Shown one piece after another: positions 59,772 to 64,000 of a DNA stretch of 64,000 nt (its first letter is position 1; every line of letters starts with the position of its first letter). Made by a program: the position numbers and the translations under genes. The stretch covers positions 62,001-126,000 of the forward strand of contig NZ_VCPC01000005.1 in the NCBI RefSeq assembly GCF_005938225.1, read 5' to 3'. Source of the DNA: Arenibacterium halophilum (lineage in GTDB: Bacteria; Pseudomonadota; Alphaproteobacteria; Rhodobacterales; Rhodobacteraceae). The notes beneath the pieces were generated by a model. The model was not told the DNA's origin and ran no database searches. It worked only from the letters and a program-made list of their open reading frames with translations.

Positions 59772-60371
59772 CTATTCGATATGCGCCCGCGCGCGCAGCG
59801 CGTCCGCGGCCTGATCGGCTTCGTCCAGTGTTCCGATAGCAAGCGGTGTGACAAGGCGCCAGCCCGCCCGTTTGGGCGAGCGCGCCAGATGCGCCAGCCG
59901 CAGCACGTCGGCACGGCCGGAAATCGCAGGGATGAACCGCAGCGTCAGCGCGATGGCCAGCGCCAGCCGCTGGCGGTACTTGCGCGGCAGGCGCAGCCGG
60001 GCCAGCCAGCCGTCGATCACGTCCAGCAGCTCGGCCGGAGATGTCGTGCGCGACAGCATCATCGCCGCCGAGATGCAGGCAAGCAGCGTTCCGGCCAGCG
60101 ACACCCCCAGATCGAACCGCCCCGCGACCCATTGAAAGCCGAAGATCAGCGCCGCGATGAACGCCGGGCCTTTCAGGTCGCGCAGGATCAGCCCGGCAAA
60201 CCACGGCCCCAGCGCCAGCCCGCCCAGCAGCACACAGGCCAGCCCGACCCAGCCCGCGCCGGGCCAGCCCGCCATGCTGACCCCGGTGCAAAAGACGCAG
60301 AGCACCACCAGTTTCACCCCCGCCGACACGCGGTGCAGCGCCGTGGGCCTGGCCGACAACGCCCCGATCAC
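59772..60371 (-). CDS. bioN: Biotin ECF transporter transmembrane subunit (EcfT)
   Basis: A 199-residue EcfT-type protein: KLVVLCVFCTGVSMAG, LLDVIDGWLARLRLPRKYRQRLALAIALTLRFIPAI and ADVLRLAHLARSPKRAGW. The Ala-Arg-containing helices couple to the ATPase. I chose the GTG start that overlaps the bioM stop as GTGA; a longer frame upstream lies within bioM. The gap to bioY is 26 bp. Confidence 0.88.
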   Translation of the reverse strand: MIGALSARPTALHRVSAGVKLVVLCVFCTGVSMAGWPGAGWVGLACVLLGGLALGPWFAGLILRDLKGPAFIAALIFGFQWVAGRFDLGVSLAGTLLACISAAMMLSRTTSPAELLDVIDGWLARLRLPRKYRQRLALAIALTLRFIPAISGRADVLRLAHLARSPKRAGWRLVTPLAIGTLDEADQAADALRARAHIE

Positions 60372-61114
60372 AGCGCACCGGGCGCCAGAGGCAGCGCCTC
60401 CATCTCGGACATGTAGCGCGCGATCACCGGATCCGCCGCGCCGTCGTCGCCCACCGCCCCGCCCGCGATGCGCAGCACCCGGTCGCACCCCGCCAGCGCG
60501 GCCAGATCGTGGTTCGCTTCGATCCGGGCCATGCCCAGCCCGTTCAGGATGTGACGCAGACTGCGAGATGTCGGCAGATCGAGCCCGGCGAACACCTCAT
60601 CCAGGATCAGCAGCTTCGGCCCGTTCGTGCAGGCCGCCATCAGCCCCAGCAGGTGTTTCTGCCCCTGCGACAGCGAATGCACCAGCCGGTCGCGCCATGC
60701 GGGAACGCCGAAGCGGACCAGCAGATCATCGGCCACCTGCTCGGCCTGCGCCTTGGTCGCGCCCTGCGCCTTTGGGCCGAACGACAGTTCTTCGATCACC
60801 GTGGGAAACAGCAGCGCGTGGTCGGGGTTCTGGAACACGAACCCGATAGTGGCCGTCGCCCGGCGGCGGTCTTTCGCGGGGTCGAACCCATCCACCCGCA
60901 CCTGCCCGCTGTCGGGCGTGACCAGCCCGGCGATCATGCGCAACAGCTGCGATTTGCCCGCGCCATTGCGCCCGATCAGCCCGACATGCCCCGGCGTCAG
61001 ATCAAGCGACAAACGCTCGAACACCTGGCGGCCGTCAATGGCCAGGCTGACATCCTCCAGCGTGACGCGCACGGGGGATGTTTCAGAGGGACGCGCAGCT
61101 TCGATCAACGCCAT
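60368..61114 (-). CDS. bioM: Biotin ECF transporter ATP-binding subunit
   Basis: A 248-residue ATPase. Walker A is GLIGRNGAGKSQLLR, Q-loop GFVFQNPDHALLFPTVIEELSFGP (typical of ECF ATPases), Walker B LLILDEVFAGLD and the H-loop EANHDLAAL. The signature is LSQGQKHLLG instead of LSGGQ, and DEV replaces DEP. The start is the ATG giving MALIEAARP with AGGA close upstream; the open frame continues far upstream without similarity. It is the first gene of bioMNY. Confidence 0.92.
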   Translation of the reverse strand: MALIEAARPSETSPVRVTLEDVSLAIDGRQVFERLSLDLTPGHVGLIGRNGAGKSQLLRMIAGLVTPDSGQVRVDGFDPAKDRRRATATIGFVFQNPDHALLFPTVIEELSFGPKAQGATKAQAEQVADDLLVRFGVPAWRDRLVHSLSQGQKHLLGLMAACTNGPKLLILDEVFAGLDLPTSRSLRHILNGLGMARIEANHDLAALAGCDRVLRIAGGAVGDDGAADPVIARYMSEMEALPLAPGAL

Positions 61115-61323
61115 GATCCTGTTCACTTCAACCCGTGCTCCATAGCATGTTCCGCACGACGCCCAAGCCCTCGCCAGGCCGTTGGCGCCACAATAAGCGC
61201 ATAAAAGCCCTGTGAACCCGCCCCCGGGGCATTGCGGGCCAAGGGCAGGCAGGCTAAACGCGCGCCCGAACCTCTGCGCGCCCGCCCGTGCATCCCGTCC
61301 CGACCGCAAAGGCCCCGACGTAC

Positions 61324-62415
61324 ATGCAGACGCCCTATTACCTGATCGACAAATCCCGTCTTCTGCCCAACCTCGAGAAAATCGCCCACCTGCGCGAGAC
61401 CTCGGGTGCCAAGGCTCTGTTGGCGCTGAAGTGTTTCGCCACATGGTCGGTGTTCGACATGATGAGCGAGTACATGGACGGCACGACCTCGTCTTCGCTG
61501 TTCGAGGTCAAGCTGGGGCGCGAGAAATTTCCCGGAGAAACCCACGCCTATTCCGTGGCCTGGGCACCCGAGGAAATCCCCGAGGTGCTGGCCAATTCCG
61601 ACAAGGTGATCTTCAACACCGCCCAGCAGTTGCTGCGGTTTGAAGAGGCTTCGCGCGATCACACCCGCGGCTTGCGCGTCAATCCGGGCGTCTCGACCAG
61701 CGGATTCGACCTTGCCGACCCGGCCCGCCCGTTCTCGCGGCTGGGCGAACACAGCCCCGACACCATCGAACCCGTCGCCGATCTGATTTCCGGCTTCATG
61801 TTCCACAACAACTGCGAAAACGCCGATTTCGACCGGTTTGACGACATGCTGACCCAGATCGAGGCGCGGTTCGGCGCCCTGATCCGCCGCATGGACTGGA
61901 TCAGCCTGGGCGGCGGCATCCATTTCACCGGCGAAGGCTACCCGCTGGACCGGCTGGCCGAGCGGCTGAAACGCTTTGCCGGAGAGAACGAGGTACAGGT
62001 CTACCTTGAACCGGGCGAAGCCGCGATCACCAAAAGCACCACGCTGGAAGTGACCGTGCTCGACACGCTGTTTAACGGCAAGAACCTGGCCATCGTCGAC
62101 AGTTCCATCGAGGCGCATATGCTGGATCTGCTGATCTATCGTGAAAGCGCGAAGATGGCCGAATCTGGTGACAAAGAGTGGATGATCTGCGGAAAATCCT
62201 GCCTTGCGGGCGATATCTTCGGCGAATTCCGCTTTTCCGCCGATCTGACCCCAGGCGACCGCCTGTCGATTCAGGACGCCGCCGGTTACACAATGGTCAA
62301 GAAAAACTGGTTTAACGGGGTGCAGATGCCCGCCATCGTCATCCGCGAACTTGACGGCTCGGAACGGCTGGTGCGCGGCTTCACCTATGACGATTTCGCG
62401 GCGGCCCTGTCGTGA
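61324..62415 (+). CDS. nspC: Carboxynorspermidine/carboxyspermidine decarboxylase
   Basis: A 363-residue PLP decarboxylase of the alanine-racemase fold. YYLIDKSRLLPNLEKIAHLRETSGAKALLALKCFATWSVFDMM carries the PLP lysine. FMFHNNCENADFDRF, WISLGGGIHFTGEGYP and GKSCLAGDIFGEFRF are NspC signatures. It removes the carboxyl group from carboxynorspermidine or carboxyspermidine. The ATG at MQTPYYL has a distant AAGG; a GTG 36 bp upstream is possible. The dehydrogenase for the preceding step is encoded next. Confidence 0.92.
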   Translation: MQTPYYLIDKSRLLPNLEKIAHLRETSGAKALLALKCFATWSVFDMMSEYMDGTTSSSLFEVKLGREKFPGETHAYSVAWAPEEIPEVLANSDKVIFNTAQQLLRFEEASRDHTRGLRVNPGVSTSGFDLADPARPFSRLGEHSPDTIEPVADLISGFMFHNNCENADFDRFDDMLTQIEARFGALIRRMDWISLGGGIHFTGEGYPLDRLAERLKRFAGENEVQVYLEPGEAAITKSTTLEVTVLDTLFNGKNLAIVDSSIEAHMLDLLIYRESAKMAESGDKEWMICGKSCLAGDIFGEFRFSADLTPGDRLSIQDAAGYTMVKKNWFNGVQMPAIVIRELDGSERLVRGFTYDDFAAALS

Positions 62416-62452
62416 TCTATCCGCGCCTCCCGCTTGGGGGCGCCTGTTGACT

Positions 62453-62471
62453 GGCCCGCGCGATGCGGGCC
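62453..62471 (+). other. Stem-loop between nspC and the dehydrogenase gene
   Basis: GGCCCGC and GCGGGCC form a 7-bp stem with a 5-nt loop, followed by GTTTC. It lies 24 bp before the TTG start of the next gene and close to its ribosome site, so partial termination or translation control are both possible. Confidence 0.5.
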
Positions 62472-62494
62472 GTTTCATCTGAGGGGATTCAGAC

Positions 62495-63748
62495 TTGAAA
62501 AAGAACGTACTTATCATCGGCGCCGGGGGCGTGGCCCAGGTCGTCGCGCATAAATGCGCGCAGAACAATGACGTGCTGGGCGATCTGCACATCGCCAGCC
62601 GCACGGTGGCCAAATGCGACGCGATCATCGCCAGCGTTCAGGCCAAGGGCGCGATGAAGGTCGATAGCCCGTTTTCGGCCCATGCGGTTGACGCCACCGA
62701 CAGCGCCGCCGTCGCCGCGCTGATCCGCGCCACCGGTGCGCAGATCGTCATCAACGTGGGCACCGCCTTCGTGAACATGCACGTTCTGGATGCCTGCATC
62801 GAAACCGGCGCCGCCTATATCGACACGGCGATCCATGAAGAGCCCGACAAGATCTGCGAAACCCCGCCGTGGTATGCCAACTACGAATGGAAGCGCCGCG
62901 AGACCTGCGCCGAGAAGGGCGTGACCGCGATTCTGGGGGCGGGCTTTGATCCGGGCGTAGTGAACGCCTATGCCCGCTTTGCCATCGACCAGATGGACGA
63001 GGTGACAAGCATCGACATCGTCGACATCAATGCAGGCAGCCACGGCAAGTATTTCGCCACGAACTTCGACCCCGAAATCAACTTTCGTGAATTCACCGGC
63101 GTGGTTTACTACTGGGAGGACCAGCAGTGGAAGGAAACCACCATGTTCGCCAGCGGGCACGAGTGGGATCTGCCGGTGGTCGGCCCCTCACAAGCCTATC
63201 AGTCCGGCCATGACGAGGTGCATTCGCTGGCCGTGAACTACCCCCAGGCCGACGTGCGGTTCTGGATGGGGTTCGGCGATCACTACATCAACGTGTTTAC
63301 CGTCCTGAAGAACATCGGCCTGCTGTCGGAACAGCCGGTGAAGCTCGCCGACGGCGGCGAAGTCGTGCCGCTGAAGGTGGTCAAGGCCTGCCTGCCCGAC
63401 CCGGCGAGCCTTGCGCCCGAGTACACCGGCAAGACCTGCATCGGCGATCTGGTGAAGGGCGTGAAGGATGGCGCGCCTGTCGAACTGTTCGTCTATAACG
63501 TGGCCGATCACAAGGACGCTTATACCGAGGTCGGCAGCCAAGGCATTTCCTACACCGCGGGCGTGCCCCCGGTGGCCGCTGCCATGCTGGTGGCGACAGG
63601 CGAGTGGGACGCCGGGACCATGAAGAACGTGGAAGAACTGGACCCGAAACCGTTCTTCACCCTGCTTGATCGCATCGGCCTGCCGACCCGGGTGATGAAA
63701 GGCGGACTGAAGGGCGAAGACATGGCCTGGACCGACTACGTCGGCTGA
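62495..63748 (+). CDS. Carboxynorspermidine/carboxyspermidine dehydrogenase (saccharopine-dehydrogenase fold)
   Basis: A 417-residue enzyme: VLIIGAGGVAQVVAHKCAQNNDVLGDLHIASRTVAKCDAI is the NADPH-binding start, with VINVGTAFVNMHVLDACIETGAAYIDTAIHE and ILGAGFDPGVVNAYARFA following. It condenses aspartate semialdehyde with a diamine (putrescine or diaminopropane) to give carboxyspermidine or carboxynorspermidine. The start is TTG with GAGGGG about eight bases upstream. With nspC this forms the alternative polyamine pathway that replaces S-adenosylmethionine decarboxylase. It is sometimes labelled saccharopine dehydrogenase. Confidence 0.92.
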   Translation: MKKNVLIIGAGGVAQVVAHKCAQNNDVLGDLHIASRTVAKCDAIIASVQAKGAMKVDSPFSAHAVDATDSAAVAALIRATGAQIVINVGTAFVNMHVLDACIETGAAYIDTAIHEEPDKICETPPWYANYEWKRRETCAEKGVTAILGAGFDPGVVNAYARFAIDQMDEVTSIDIVDINAGSHGKYFATNFDPEINFREFTGVVYYWEDQQWKETTMFASGHEWDLPVVGPSQAYQSGHDEVHSLAVNYPQADVRFWMGFGDHYINVFTVLKNIGLLSEQPVKLADGGEVVPLKVVKACLPDPASLAPEYTGKTCIGDLVKGVKDGAPVELFVYNVADHKDAYTEVGSQGISYTAGVPPVAAAMLVATGEWDAGTMKNVEELDPKPFFTLLDRIGLPTRVMKGGLKGEDMAWTDYVG

Positions 63749-63806
63749 AGTCAAAGTTGCCCGGCCAACAGAATGCGCCACTGCATCCGGGCGACCGCCG
63801 AATAAT

Positions 63807-63829
63807 CGACGGGGGCAGTGCCCCCGTCG
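63807..63829. terminator. Convergent hairpin at the right end
   Basis: CGACGGGGGC and GCCCCCGTCG form a 10-bp stem with a 3-nt AGT loop between the dehydrogenase gene and the convergent partial gene. It has no T-run. Confidence 0.6.
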
Positions 63830-63839
63830 GTCTGGACCG

Positions 63840-64000
63840 CTACCGCCGCAGGCGGATGCTCAGATCGCCAACAGAGACGTTCAGATCGGCATAGGCGCTC
63901 TTGGCCGCAAGATTGGCCACCAGTTCAACAAGGGGCGACCGGCCGAGCGGCTCTTCCGTGGGGGGCGGCAAACGCCGCACCAAATCAACCGCATCCTGAT
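63840..64000 (-). CDS. C-terminal end of an unidentified protein
   Basis: The last 53 codons (with TAG stop) of a gene that enters from the right. The readable tail is QDAVDLVRRLPPPTEEPLG, then RSPLVELVANLAAKSAYAD, then LNVSVGDLSIRLRR. It alternates charged and hydrophobic residues as a soluble domain would. I do not recognise the family. Its length and codon use look like coding sequence, but only the tail is visible. Confidence 0.5.
   Translation of the reverse strand, partial: QDAVDLVRRLPPPTEEPLGRSPLVELVANLAAKSAYADLNVSVGDLSIRLRR

Noticed and set aside
1-64000. CRISPR arrays, insertion sequences, integrases, tRNA or rRNA genes
   Set aside because: I saw no regularly spaced repeats, no transposase or integrase-like protein and no tRNA-like or rRNA stretch.

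Overview
The window looks like a chromosomal accessory region of an alphaproteobacterium, most likely a marine-type Rhodobacteraceae (Roseobacter group). The reasons are high GC, dense operons with ATGA/TGATG stop-start overlaps, three TRAP transporters (two DctPQM, one TAXI type), hydantoinase and polyamine-type uptake genes, a bioMNY biotin ECF transporter and the carboxynorspermidine/carboxyspermidine route genes. I see no rRNA, tRNA, CRISPR array, integrase, transposase or phage gene.

Region 1 (1-21600) is the most interesting part and reads as one catabolic island. A long minus-strand operon starts near 9070. It encodes a DctP binding protein, an alpha/beta hydrolase, a luciferase-family flavin monooxygenase, a second alpha/beta hydrolase, RibB, DctQ, DctM, a flavin reductase with an extra N-terminal region, an SDR and an MDR oxidoreductase. 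A type II lumazine synthase (ribH) stands alone next to a divergent TetR gene. A second minus operon carries a FadJ-like bifunctional enzyme, thiolase, enoyl-CoA hydratase, an ACAD10/11-type phosphotransferase and a zinc alcohol dehydrogenase. An HSDL2-like SDR, an FCD-GntR regulator, an ACAD11-like acyl-CoA dehydrogenase and an IclR regulator complete it. One palindrome (TCGTCAGACG) recurs in front of three of these transcription units. My reading is uptake of an unknown ketone, lactone or ester-type substrate, oxygen insertion with a private flavin supply, hydrolysis to a hydroxy acid, and beta-oxidation that bypasses a 4-hydroxyl group by phosphorylation and elimination.

Region 2 (21750-27160) has a LysR gene divergent from four genes: a Tat-type exported hydrolase, an exported cupin, an exported tandem carboxymuconolactone-decarboxylase-fold protein and a cytosolic cupin. 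A convergent pcaIJ-type CoA transferase pair follows.

Region 3 (27400-38920) is organised around a MocR/PdxR-type regulator. It holds an enolase-superfamily dehydratase, a PuuB-like amine oxidase, a polyamine-type ABC importer, a cupin, a DadA-like oxidase and a GMC oxidoreductase. Copies of an ATATCCATTT motif lie in three of its promoter regions.

Region 4 (38940-49270) has a TAXI-TRAP transporter ending in a strong terminator, a gentisate dioxygenase with a maleylpyruvate-isomerase-like partner, and a livHMGFK branched-chain-type importer. Two copies of a 63-bp double-hairpin repeat end neighbouring operons here.

Region 5 (49269-57720) is one compact operon: DctP, cupin, DctQ, DctM, IclR, hydantoinase A, hydantoinase B, with an XRE-cupin regulator upstream. 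Region 6 (57865-64000) holds a GABA-type aminotransferase, bioMNY, and the decarboxylase and dehydrogenase of the alternative spermidine/norspermidine pathway. Several substrate-binding-protein genes are followed by a strong stem-loop before the permease genes, which suggests tuned subunit ratios.
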